Source: Halostagnicola larsenii XH-48
Lineage (GTDB): Archaea > Halobacteriota > Halobacteria > Halobacteriales > Natrialbaceae
Direction of reading: 5' to 3'
DNA: 64,000 bases
NCBI RefSeq assembly: GCF_000517625.1
Contig: NZ_CP007055.1
Coordinates: 1,240,001 to 1,304,000 of the forward strand
This document shows, in pieces, positions 53,531 to 61,523 of this stretch (positions within the stretch are counted from its first letter, which is position 1; the number at the start of each line of letters is the position of its first letter). Both the position numbers and the translations under genes were made by a program. The notes beneath the pieces were generated by a model that saw only the letters and a list, made by a program, of their open reading frames with translations, was not told the origin of the DNA and ran no database searches.

Positions 53531-54454
53531 ATGGGCGAGACGATCCCGATCGCGATTCCTCGAAAAGGACGGCCACTCGAGTCGGTTCTCGACCGGCTGG
53601 CGAACCGACTGGGAATCGGCGACCTCGCGGACGACATCAGTTCGACGCTCCGACACGAGAAGGCGCTCACGAAAGGATCGCTCTCGAGCGATCACGACGT
53701 CTACCATCGTCTCGCAACGTACAGCACCGTTGAGAACCCGACCGAGCCGGAGTACACGCTGTTTCGGGACGACCGGGCCGGGAAACCGCGGCGAATCGTC
53801 TTCGATAGCGTCACGATTCCGCTCGAGGGTGTCGAGAGCGTTCCCGACGGTACGTCGATACAACTCGTGGGGCGAGAAGAACCGTTTCGCGCCCTGCGAA
53901 CCCACGAGTTCGCGCTCGGATTCGATAGCGCCGACCTCGTCCTCGAGGAAGTCGTCGAACTGCGGCCGGAGCCCTTACAGCGAATCGCGGACGTCAACGC
54001 CCGCATCGACCCGACGGACACCGACGTACGGGTGGTTACCGGTCTCGGCGATACGGTCTATCACACCTTGATGGCGACGCCGGACGCGACGCCGCCGTCC
54101 GAATCGGTTGACCGGGAGTTCCTCGAGAAGTACGCTGGGCCATTGTGTATCGTCCCGCGGTACGAACGACTCGTTCAGGCGGTTCTCGGGACGGACATTC
54201 TCGATGGGATCGACTTCGTGTACCCGGATTCGACGGTCGAAGAAGAGGCGGCCATCGCGGACACGGGGGCTGGCGTCTATCTCACCGTGACCGGTTCGAC
54301 CGCTCGAGAACACGGCCTCTTGCTCGGCGAGCAACTGTTCCCGAGCGAAACGGTCCTGATGGAAAACACCGCGGAAACGGACGCGACCGTCGACGCAGTT
54401 CGTTCGCTGCTGGCCGACGGAGAGACGGAAACCGAACTCGCGATCGGCCGATAA
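53531..54454 (+). CDS. Divergent HisG-like protein (ATP phosphoribosyltransferase fold)
   Basis: The 307-residue protein begins IPIAIPRKGRPLESVLDRLA, which aligns with the HisG start (IALPNKGR). Near the end, YLTVTGSTAREHGLLLGEQL and VLMENTAETD align with the HisG phosphate-binding and C-terminal pattern (GxTLRxNGL ... IAN). The middle (about 75-150) carries long inserts, and the usual DGAIVG-type region is unrecognisable. It may be a HisG-derived enzyme with another role, since the genuine enzyme is usually closer to consensus. It follows the coiled-coil gene and may be co-transcribed. Confidence 0.6.
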   Translation: MGETIPIAIPRKGRPLESVLDRLANRLGIGDLADDISSTLRHEKALTKGSLSSDHDVYHRLATYSTVENPTEPEYTLFRDDRAGKPRRIVFDSVTIPLEGVESVPDGTSIQLVGREEPFRALRTHEFALGFDSADLVLEEVVELRPEPLQRIADVNARIDPTDTDVRVVTGLGDTVYHTLMATPDATPPSESVDREFLEKYAGPLCIVPRYERLVQAVLGTDILDGIDFVYPDSTVEEEAAIADTGAGVYLTVTGSTAREHGLLLGEQLFPSETVLMENTAETDATVDAVRSLLADGETETELAIGR

Positions 54455-54513
54455 CGGACCGCCGACTCGCTACCCGGTTTCGATCCGGACGGAGTTGCCT
54501 CCTACTCGTCGAA

Positions 54514-55098
54514 CTACTCTGTGACCAACTGGCGTTCTTCCTCGTCGCGAATTACCGTGACCTCGCCGTCGCGGACGACGATATCGAGCAACGACGAGAC
54601 GTCGTACTCGCTGTCGACCATCGCGTCGCCGCCGTCGACTTTTCGCATCGCAACGACGATATCGACGATGGTCGCGCCGATCGACTCGAGCGCCTCGGTG
54701 ATCGCTCGAAGCGTCCCGCCGGTACTGAGCATATCGTCGAGCAGGAGCACGTTGTCGCCCTCGTCGACGTCGTTGATGTACATCTCGCTTTTCGAGTACC
54801 CGGTCTCCTGCGTGAGCGAGACTTCGCCCTCGAGTCCGTACTCGCGTTTTCGGATGACGACGAGCGGAATATCCGTCGTCAGCGAAACCGCGGTCGAAAT
54901 GTGAATCCCCATCGCGGCGGGAGTCACGATCTTGTCGACGTTCTCGAGGTCCGCAGCACGGACGATCCGAGTGACGACTTCGCGCAGCAGGCTCGGCTCG
55001 AGCACCGGGACGCAGTTGCTGATCGGGTGGACGAGGTACTCGTAGTCGTCTTTCTCGATGATCGGCGCGTCGTGGACCGACCGCTCCAGTTGTTCCAT
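54514..55098 (-). CDS. hpt: Purine phosphoribosyltransferase, haloarchaeal Hpt type (hypoxanthine/adenine)
   Basis: The 194-residue enzyme starts [20 protein letters not shown] and has the PRPP loop [20 protein letters not shown] and [18 protein letters not shown]. It salvages a purine base with PRPP to the nucleotide; in archaea this group is APRT-like, so base choice (hypoxanthine, guanine or adenine) is not certain. ATG 55098 is about 25 bases after a TTTTAT box on the minus strand (leaderless). It is divergent from the purine/pyrimidine permease, so uptake and salvage share a control region. Confidence 0.9.
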   Translation of the reverse strand: MEQLERSVHDAPIIEKDDYEYLVHPISNCVPVLEPSLLREVVTRIVRAADLENVDKIVTPAAMGIHISTAVSLTTDIPLVVIRKREYGLEGEVSLTQETGYSKSEMYINDVDEGDNVLLLDDMLSTGGTLRAITEALESIGATIVDIVVAMRKVDGGDAMVDSEYDVSSLLDIVVRDGEVTVIRDEEERQLVTE

Positions 55099-55120
55099 GC
55101 CGGTACTTCTTGTGGCGCGA

Positions 55121-55126
55121 ATAAAA
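55121..55126 (-). promoter_or_regulatory. TATA-like box of hpt
   Basis: Minus strand TTTTAT, about 25 bases before the ATG at 55098. It supports the start chosen for hpt. Confidence 0.5.
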
Positions 55127-55164
55127 GCTATTGATCGATGTGTGGTCCGGATGTTTCTGAGTGG

Positions 55165-55200
55165 CGTCGTTTCAGACATCCTTGGGCGTCGTCGTTTCAG
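55165..55200. repeat. Direct repeats in the hpt/permease divergent region
   Basis: CGTCGTTTCAG occurs at 55165-55175 and again at 55190-55200, exactly 25 bases apart. Both lie between the divergent promoters of hpt and the NCS2 permease. They may bind a shared purine-responsive regulator; no such protein is encoded next to them. Confidence 0.45.
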
Positions 55201-55237
55201 GCGTTCCGAAGCCGCGTTGTTTCTCGAGAAGACAAGG

Positions 55238-55244
55238 TATAAAT
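55238..55244 (+). promoter_or_regulatory. TATA box of the NCS2 permease gene
   Basis: TATAAAT centred about 35 bases before the ATG at 55276. The in-frame ATG at 55243 lies inside this box and is therefore not the start. Confidence 0.55.
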
Positions 55245-55275
55245 GGGAAATTCGAGAGGTGAGAGACAACGCTTC

Positions 55276-56658
55276 ATGTCAGGACAGGGAGACAGCGAAA
55301 TAGATCTCGCGTACGAACTCGACGAAAAGCCGCCGGTATCGGAGGCGATCCCGCTCGGCATTCAACACGTTCTGGTGATGATCGTTCCGTCGACCGCGGT
55401 CGCGTTCCTCGTTGCCGGCGAGGTCGGGTTGGGGGCCGCCGATACGGGGTATCTCGTCCAGATGGTCCTTCTGTTCTCCGGGCTCGCGACGATCGTTCAG
55501 GCGTACACGATCGGACCGGTCGGGGCCAAACTCCCGATCGTCATGGGCACGAGCTTTACGTTTCTGGGGGCGGCGAGCGCCATCGGAAGCCAACAGGGAT
55601 TGGCGGCCGTCTTCGGTGCGGTACTGGTCACCGGAATCGTCGTCGAGGGGCTCATCGGCTGGCAGTTCGGACGCATCGAGTCGTTTTTCCCGCCGCTGGT
55701 AACGGGTCTGATCGTGATCATCATCGGATTGTACCTCATTCCGACGGGGATGGAGTACGCCGGGGGCGGCGATCCGGCCGCGACGAGTTTCGGTTCCGTA
55801 CAGAACCTCGGACTCGCGGCGCTCGTGTTGCTTATCGCGGTGTTGTTCAACCTCTTTCTCGACGGCGTGGCGCGAATACTGAGCGTCTTCATCGGAATCG
55901 TCGTCGGCTACGCGGTCGCGATAGCGTTCGGCGTCGTCGACTTCAGTCCGATCGCCAACGCGTCGCTGGTCGAGGTTCCGATGCCGGGCGAATTCGGGTA
56001 CGCGTTTGACCCTGTCGCGATCGTCACGTTCGCGTTTCTCTTTCTCGTCTCCGCGATGGAAACGGTCGGGGATATGTCCGGCATCACCGCCGCCGAGGGT
56101 CGAAACCCCGACCAGGAGGAGTTTCGCGGCGGCATCTTCGCAGACGGACTCATGAGTTCGATCGGTGCAGTTTTCGGTTCGTTTCCGGTGACATCGTTCT
56201 CGCAGAACGTCGGTATCGTCAATTTCACGGGTATCATGAGCAGACATGTCGTCGGGGTGAGCGGTATCTTCCTGACGATCATGGGACTGAGCCCGATCGC
56301 CGGAGCCGTCGTGACGACGATTCCGGAACCCGTGTTCGGCGGTGCCGTCCTCGTGATGGTCGGCATGGTCGCCGCAAGCGGAATGCGCTTGCTGTTTTTG
56401 AACGTGGAGATGAACCGGCGGAACATGGTCATCATCTCGACGTCGCTCGGCCTCGGTCTCGGCGTCGCGGTCGTCCCCGAAGCGCTCCAGGGACTGCCGA
56501 GAGCGGCACGAACGTTCTTCGGTGAAGCGGTCATCATGACAGGCCTATCCGCACTCCTTTTGAATACGTTCGTCCCGGGCGACTCGAGCCCGCTGTTCGA
56601 CGATCCGGCCGAGCCAGCCGATCGGGCCGACGAATCAGCCGCGGTCAGCGACGACTGA
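55276..56658 (+). CDS. NCS2-family purine/pyrimidine permease (xanthine/uracil type)
   Basis: The 460-residue membrane protein has about twelve to fourteen helices. Family marks are [38 protein letters not shown] (the conserved glutamate region, here [14 protein letters not shown]) and [19 protein letters not shown]. It imports a nucleobase such as uracil, xanthine or hypoxanthine with protons or sodium. The C-terminal acidic tail is cytosolic. It is divergent from hpt, which would use the imported base. Confidence 0.92.
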   Translation: MSGQGDSEIDLAYELDEKPPVSEAIPLGIQHVLVMIVPSTAVAFLVAGEVGLGAADTGYLVQMVLLFSGLATIVQAYTIGPVGAKLPIVMGTSFTFLGAASAIGSQQGLAAVFGAVLVTGIVVEGLIGWQFGRIESFFPPLVTGLIVIIIGLYLIPTGMEYAGGGDPAATSFGSVQNLGLAALVLLIAVLFNLFLDGVARILSVFIGIVVGYAVAIAFGVVDFSPIANASLVEVPMPGEFGYAFDPVAIVTFAFLFLVSAMETVGDMSGITAAEGRNPDQEEFRGGIFADGLMSSIGAVFGSFPVTSFSQNVGIVNFTGIMSRHVVGVSGIFLTIMGLSPIAGAVVTTIPEPVFGGAVLVMVGMVAASGMRLLFLNVEMNRRNMVIISTSLGLGLGVAVVPEALQGLPRAARTFFGEAVIMTGLSALLLNTFVPGDSSPLFDDPAEPADRADESAAVSDD

Positions 56659-56730
56659 ACGGACGGAGTATCACAGAGCGTCCGGCTCACGGTCGCCAAT
56701 AATTAAGCGACCCGCCGAGAACGACTACTC

Positions 56731-57111
56731 GTGAAACGAATCATCAGCACGGACGATGCACCGGCCGCTGTCGGCGCGTACAGTCAGGCGACAACGAACG
56801 GCGACCTCGTCTTTACCGCCGGACAGATTCCGCTGACCGCGTCCGGCGAGTTACTCGCCGACGAACCGATCGCGGCACAGACCGAACAGAGCCTCACCAA
56901 CGTCGAGCAGGTGTTAGCTGAGGAAGGCCTCGAGATGAGCGACGTTCTCAAAGTCACCGTCTACCTCGACGATATCGAGGCGTTCGACGAGATGAACGAT
57001 ACCTACGCGGCGTTCTTCGACGACGAGCCGCCGGCCCGGAGCGCGGTCGAAGTCGCCAATCTGCCGAAAGGGGTCGGGATCGAGATCGAAGCGATCGCGA
57101 CCGCGAACTGA
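56731..57111 (+). CDS. RidA family protein (reactive enamine/imine deaminase)
   Basis: The 126-residue protein shows AAVGAYSQATTNGDLVFTAG, VLKVTVYLDDIEAFDEMNDT, and PPARSAVEVANLPKGVGIEI with the active-site arginine. RidA hydrolyses 2-aminoacrylate and similar imines, protecting PLP enzymes. The start is GTG, about 28 bases after an AATTAAG box. It could be useful given the aminotransferase and imine-forming enzymes in the window. Confidence 0.92.
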   Translation: MKRIISTDDAPAAVGAYSQATTNGDLVFTAGQIPLTASGELLADEPIAAQTEQSLTNVEQVLAEEGLEMSDVLKVTVYLDDIEAFDEMNDTYAAFFDDEPPARSAVEVANLPKGVGIEIEAIATAN

Positions 57112-57117
57112 GCCAGG

Positions 57118-58446
57118 TTACGGACGGGCGTCGTCCGTGGATTCTCGATACGCCTCGAGATCGAGGGCGATTTCGGACGCTTCCTCGCGGATCGATCGGG
57201 CGTCGAGCGAGCGAACCTCGCCGTCGTCGACGAGGACGGTTCCGTCGACCATGGTGAACTCGACGTCGTCGCCGTGGGCCCCGAAGACGAGATGAGAGAT
57301 CGGATCGTGCAGCGGCGTCGCCCGCGCTTTGTCGGTGTCGATGCCGATGACGTCCGCGCGCCACCCGGAACGAAGCTTTCCGAGGCGATCGAAGCCGGCC
57401 GCCTTCGCGCCGTTGACCGTGGCCATCTCGAAGATTTCTTCGGCGGGTATAGCGACCGGGTCCAGTCGATCGACCTTCTGTAACAGGCTCGCCTGTCGCA
57501 TCTCCGTGAACGGGTCGAGCGTGTTGTTACACGGCGGGCCGTCGTTTCCGAGCGCGACCGGAATTCCGCGCTCGAGATACTCCATAATCGGTGCGACGCC
57601 GCTTGCGAGTTTCATGTTCGAGGAGGGACAGTAGGTGACGTGCGTGCCCGTCTCGGCGAGGATCTCCCGCTCGCGTTCGTCCGTCCAGACGCAGTGGGCC
57701 AACACGACGTCCTCGCCGGTGAGTCCGACCTCGTCCAACCACTCGATGTTTCGCATGCCGGTGTCCGATTCGACGGTGTCGATCTCGCCTCGATTCTCGC
57801 TCGCGTGGGTGTGGATCCGAACGCCGTCGTAGGCGTCGGCGAGTTCTCTGGCACCGCGGAGACACGCCTCGGTACACGAGACGGCAAACCGCGGCGTGAC
57901 CGCGTATCGGATCCGGTCGTCGAACGAGCCGTGGTACTCCCGGATCAGTTCCTCGGATTCCGCGAGCGCGTCGTCGGTCTCCTCGAGAAGTCCCTCCGGA
58001 GAGCGCTGATCCATCATCACCTTTCCGAGCACTCCGCGGATTCCGCTCTCACCGGCGGCTTCGAACGCCCTGTCGGCGTGGTTGACCGAGAGGTGGTCGA
58101 TACAGGTCGTCGTCCCGCTCTGGAGCATCTCGAGGTAGCCGAGTTTCGCCGCGACTTCCATCTCGTCGCCCGATAGCGACGCCTCCATCGGAAGCACGTA
58201 CTCGAACAGCCACTCGAGGAGTTCCGAATCGTCGGCGATCCCGCGGCCGAGGCTCTGGACCGAGTGGATGTGACCGCCGACGAGCCCCGGAGCCAGGAGA
58301 TCGAACTCGTGTTCCTCGAGATCCGGATACCGATCGCGAATCTCGGATCGCTCGCCGACCGCGGCGATTTCCGACCCCTCGACGACGAGTGCGCCGTCCT
58401 CGAGGACGGTCCTCGAGTCGGCGATAACCGTTCCGGAAAGTAGCAT
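57118..58446 (-). CDS. Amidohydrolase of the MtaD/SAH deaminase group
   Basis: The 442-residue metal-dependent hydrolase has GGHIHSVQSLGRG (HxH), RIHTHASEN, VVLAHCVWTDE and GNDGPPCNNTLDPF, the four metal-ligand blocks of the TRZ/ATZ amidohydrolases. The closest function is deamination of 5'-deoxyadenosine, methylthioadenosine or S-adenosylhomocysteine; the exact substrate is not settled. It converges with ridA, 6 bases away. Confidence 0.88.
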   Translation of the reverse strand: MLLSGTVIADSRTVLEDGALVVEGSEIAAVGERSEIRDRYPDLEEHEFDLLAPGLVGGHIHSVQSLGRGIADDSELLEWLFEYVLPMEASLSGDEMEVAAKLGYLEMLQSGTTTCIDHLSVNHADRAFEAAGESGIRGVLGKVMMDQRSPEGLLEETDDALAESEELIREYHGSFDDRIRYAVTPRFAVSCTEACLRGARELADAYDGVRIHTHASENRGEIDTVESDTGMRNIEWLDEVGLTGEDVVLAHCVWTDEREREILAETGTHVTYCPSSNMKLASGVAPIMEYLERGIPVALGNDGPPCNNTLDPFTEMRQASLLQKVDRLDPVAIPAEEIFEMATVNGAKAAGFDRLGKLRSGWRADVIGIDTDKARATPLHDPISHLVFGAHGDDVEFTMVDGTVLVDDGEVRSLDARSIREEASEIALDLEAYRESTDDARP

Positions 58447-60083
58447 CTACCCGCAGAATTCGGTTCCAGGGTCAAAACGATTTGTTCTGTGCGCACGAGT
58501 TCGAGACGGAGGTGACGGCGACCGGCACAAGGCCGATTCTTCGATATAGCGAGATACGATTTATCTGTTCGATCTCGGCCAGAGAATAGTGTATGAAAAA
58601 CAATAGTTTTCTGTGGAGAGATTATAGCCAACGGAAATAGTTCTGGGAGCGGGTGACCCAGCTGTGTCTATAATGGGGCAACAGGGAACTGTTTCCATCG
58701 TCCAATGGGTCATCGGCTGGCGACAAGACGCCACCCAACCGATCCAGAGCCCACAGAGTGCTTCGCCACAGAGCGTCTACAGTACTCGTGTTCACTCACA
58801 CGATAACCACGGGTGGCTGAGAACCAGTATCGAATTACTCCCCACGATTTCTCGAGCGGGCGACCTCGAGTACAGCTGACGCCATCCTTTCGCTCTCGGT
58901 ACTAGCTGACGATGCGACAGACGACCGTCGTCGAGCGCACTGAGTGGTGTGGGACGGTCGCAGAGGGCCGTGCGAGCGCGAGGAGATTGACCGATATCAT
59001 CGTTCGTAAGCCAGGCAACCGATCTCCTCAGCGTCGTGAGCCGATCCAGCAACCCTGTCGACGCTCGAGCACCGTTCTCTCCGCTCGAGATCCCATCAAC
59101 CGCCACACGGAGAACCAGCCGAATTGGACAGCACCGCCGCCGCAGCGACGCTCGAGGTGGCTGCGAGAGATGCAGACAATGGAATCGAGAGCCACGACCA
59201 GAAGCGAGCGCCTGCTGTCGGCGAGTGGGCGTACGCGCTGGCCGACCAGCGCAGCGGACCACCGTAGCGCATCCAGTTCGAGACCCAACCGGTATGGTCA
59301 TCTCGAGGGCGCTTCCGCTCGAGCGAGCTCGAATTATCGACCCTACGACGGCGTAGGCGCTATCGAGAACGTGTCGACTCCCCCTGGGCTGGAACACCGT
59401 TCACGGAACTGAGCGGGTCGTGAGAGCGTTTCGATAGCCCATTGCAGGAAGACTTCCGAGCGGTAAGTTGGAGTTGTAGGGCGTCTTTAGGAGCGAAACG
59501 TGCCGGATTCGTCGATCTCGACGTACACTGCAGATCGGTTTCGTCGCTCGAGACGCCACTTCTCGAGCAACGATCGTCGTAGTTGGGACTACCCGTCCCT
59601 CGGATCTCTCGAAAGTAATAGCCAAAATTCGCCAACCGAACCGCTGCTCGACGGATCGATTGGAGCCCCATCGGGAAGAAAATTTGTGGCTGCCACGATT
59701 TGCGATTGGCCGAATTCGTAGAACTAATTGAGCGACAAAACCGGATTTCAGACGTGTTTACTTCTCATCCATTCAATTGAAATAATGCGGTCGGATATCC
59801 TATAAGAAAATCGGTATGATCTATGTGTCGATCCAGATCCTCGGCAATTAAGGAGAAGATCGCGATCGAACGGAGAATACATATCCTGACTCGTGGGCCA
59901 CAGATAGAGTATGATCTCGAACTATAGGCCCATATTTGGTGTGCTGAAGGGAAGGCAATTCGAGATAAAATCCCTGATATCGGACCTTCAGTACTGTAAT
60001 ACCGCTAAATTCGGCATTTCGGAAAGTGCACCGAAAGGCGTGCACCGTGCACAAAACGTCTCGGTCTCTGGAGGTGTCGGGGC
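58447..60083. other. 1.6-kb region without a supported gene, likely element boundary
   Basis: I find no convincing gene here. Frames at 58664-58879, 58912-59412 and the minus-strand frame 58792-59397 are open but rich in Arg/Ser/Pro, and look like chance frames in GC-rich sequence or decayed genes. From about 59700 to 60010 the sequence becomes clearly A/T-rich (for example CAATTGAAATAATGCGG), unlike the flanking housekeeping region. No tRNA or repeated attachment site was found. The replication-type operon begins at 60084, so an integrated element boundary is likely in here. Confidence 0.45.
60017..60052. promoter_or_regulatory. Clustered dyads upstream of the replication-module operon
   Basis: TTTCGG (60017-60022) and CCGAAA (60031-60036) form a six-base dyad. 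GTGCAC, a perfect palindrome, occurs three times: 60026-60031, 60040-60045 and 60047-60052. A CTAAAT TATA-like patch is at about 60005-60010. The cluster ends about 30 bases before the GTG start at 60084, a typical place for a phage-type operator. Confidence 0.5.
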
Positions 60084-60572
60084 GTGAGTATCCAAGAGTC
60101 GATATGTTCCAAACGCGGTGGGGAGAACGCAGCCTCCGAAGTCATCCAGGCGATCCCGGAGATCGAGCACGTCGGTGACGACGTCGACGTCCATATAGAC
60201 GCCCGAGCGCTGGCGGCGATCGAGGCCGACGACCTGCTCCAGATAGCAGACTCGCTATCGATCATCGAGAGCGGCACCGATCTCGAGATCAAGTCGGCGA
60301 TGGTCGTCTACGGCGAGAGCCAGACCCGCGGGCGCTACTACCTCCGGGAGGGACAGCACGAGTACCTACTTGGGCAGGATGCGGTCTACCTCTTCGCCGT
60401 CTGTGAGCCCAATCCCAGCCGGTCAATCATCGCGATGAAGATGGTCCCGGCGGCGGAGGTCGACGAGCTGGTGTCGTCCTGGATCGAAGCCGGCGATCGG
60501 CCCGACTACGCCCAAATCGCGTGGAGTCGGATCTTCGATCCCGAGGAGATCGAACGAGGTGGTCGGCGATGA
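60084..60572 (+). CDS. Hypothetical protein, first gene of the replication-module operon
   Basis: The 162-residue protein starts with GTG (MSIQESICSKRGGENAASEV) and contains IPEIEHVGDDVDVHIDARAL and GRYYLREGQHEYLLGQDAVYLFA. It is soluble, acidic, and mixed alpha/beta. I recognise no family. Its stop overlaps the next start (ATGA, 60569-60572), the first of several such overlaps, typical of viral or plasmid operons. Confidence 0.65.
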   Translation: MSIQESICSKRGGENAASEVIQAIPEIEHVGDDVDVHIDARALAAIEADDLLQIADSLSIIESGTDLEIKSAMVVYGESQTRGRYYLREGQHEYLLGQDAVYLFAVCEPNPSRSIIAMKMVPAAEVDELVSSWIEAGDRPDYAQIAWSRIFDPEEIERGGRR

Positions 60573-60718
60573 GCGCCCAGACCGATCACTCGAACCCGAT
60601 CTGCGGAGCGCTCGGCTGTCACGAGACCGCCGACGTCGTCATTCGCCACCCCAAGCACGGGAAGCGGACGGTCTGTGACAACTGCACCGGCGGCCACGTG
60701 GTGATCCGCCATGTCTGA
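60569..60718 (+). CDS. Small zinc-binding protein (49 residues)
   Basis: The product reads MSAQTDHSNPICGALGCHET, then VCDNCTGGHVVIRHV. The Cys and His spacing (CxxxxC, CxxC, H) suggests one zinc knuckle. It overlaps the previous gene by four bases and the following gene by eight. Function unknown; small zinc fingers are frequent in haloviruses and proviruses. Confidence 0.7.
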   Translation: MSAQTDHSNPICGALGCHETADVVIRHPKHGKRTVCDNCTGGHVVIRHV

Positions 60719-60866
60719 AACGGACACCGCATCGGACGCGATGGCGATCTCGCAGCGAGCACTCGGCCGCTGTCTCGAGATCGACGACGGGCTCGCCACT
60801 ATCGGTCGCGAGTTCGGTTCCATCGATCAACGCCTCGAGGACCTGGAGCGTGATCTCGATGAGTGA
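60711..60866 (+). CDS. Small acidic protein (51 residues)
   Basis: The product reads MSETDTASDAMAISQRALGR and ends IDQRLEDLERDLDE, an acidic helical peptide with coiled-coil character. The overlap of its start with the previous gene and of its stop with the next start (60859) supports it as a real gene. No family recognised. Confidence 0.6.
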   Translation: MSETDTASDAMAISQRALGRCLEIDDGLATIGREFGSIDQRLEDLERDLDE

Positions 60867-61335
60867 CGGTCCAGAGGTCACTGCGGAGGAAGCCCTCCAG
60901 GTCGCACAGCGAGCGATGCACCGATGCACCGACCTCGAGGACGACGTCGAGGACCTCACCCAGGATAAACTCGAGCTGCAGGATCGACTCACTGCACTGG
61001 AGCTTCGATACCAGGAGATCGACGAAGACCAATCGTACGACGATCTCGGTCGCGATGGTCGCGTCGGTCGCGTTCGCGAGCACGCCTTCCAACGAGCCGT
61101 CGACGGCCACGGCCGGGCCTCCCTCGATTACAATGACATCATGTGGAGCGTATTCGACGGCGAGCCCAGCGCGGACTACTGCTACAAGCTGATGCGACTC
61201 GCTGCGAGCGCCCCAGGATTCGAGTACGTCGATCCCGCCGGGAAAGGCAAGCAACTGACCGTCGACGCAGCGGAGGCTCGAACTGGAGCTTCGTTTTCGT
61301 CCGCGAAGAAAACGGATTCGGAGGGGTTGGTCTAA
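60859..61335 (+). CDS. Hypothetical protein with N-terminal coiled coil (158 residues)
   Basis: The protein begins MSDGPEVTAEEALQVAQRAM and has a coiled coil (about 20-60, with DLEDDVEDLTQDKLELQDRL). A globular part follows (YNDIMWSVFDGEPSADYCYK, LMRLAASAPGFEYVDPAGK). Its last codons encode FSSAKKT and carry one arm of a perfect 21-bp inverted repeat (61293-61313). It may act with the downstream MCM protein, as operon neighbours, but no family is known to me. Confidence 0.65.
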   Translation: MSDGPEVTAEEALQVAQRAMHRCTDLEDDVEDLTQDKLELQDRLTALELRYQEIDEDQSYDDLGRDGRVGRVREHAFQRAVDGHGRASLDYNDIMWSVFDGEPSADYCYKLMRLAASAPGFEYVDPAGKGKQLTVDAAEARTGASFSSAKKTDSEGLV

Positions 61336-61509
61336 GAATGACTTCCTTCCAACGAGGTATCCCACCTCCGTTTCACTCAGTGTAACTGTAGTTGTAGTGT
61401 AGTGTGTAAACAACTGTCGACTACCGTGGGGTCTACCGAATCCGACGCCGTCCGACGCCGTCTGTGGCGTCGGGATCCGTCCAATTCGGTTTTCTTCGCG
61501 GACGAAAAC
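61293..61509. repeat. 21-bp perfect inverted repeat flanking a tandem-repeat segment before mcm
   Basis: The 21 bases at 61293-61313 (starting GTTTTCGTCCGCG) recur in perfect inverted form at 61489-61509 (ending CGCGGACGAAAAC). The 175-base interior includes TCCGACGCCG twice in tandem (61441-61460), GACGCC/GGCGTC hairpin potential next to it, and a TGTAGTTGTAGTGTAGTGTG stretch. The left arm is inside the end of the preceding gene. The layout resembles an origin or a regulatory hairpin pair, next to a replicative helicase gene. Confidence 0.55.
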
Positions 61510-61523
61510 GCGCCGTCACGAAA

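Noticed and set aside
58664-58879. 71-residue plus-strand frame
   Set aside because: No similarity that I can see and no ribosome site or clear TATA box; the surrounding sequence looks non-coding.
58912-59412. 166-residue plus-strand frame in the gene-poor region, and the 201-residue frame opposite it
   Set aside because: Both are rich in Arg, Ser and Pro with no motif; neither has a promoter or neighbours in operon arrangement. A decayed gene cannot be excluded.
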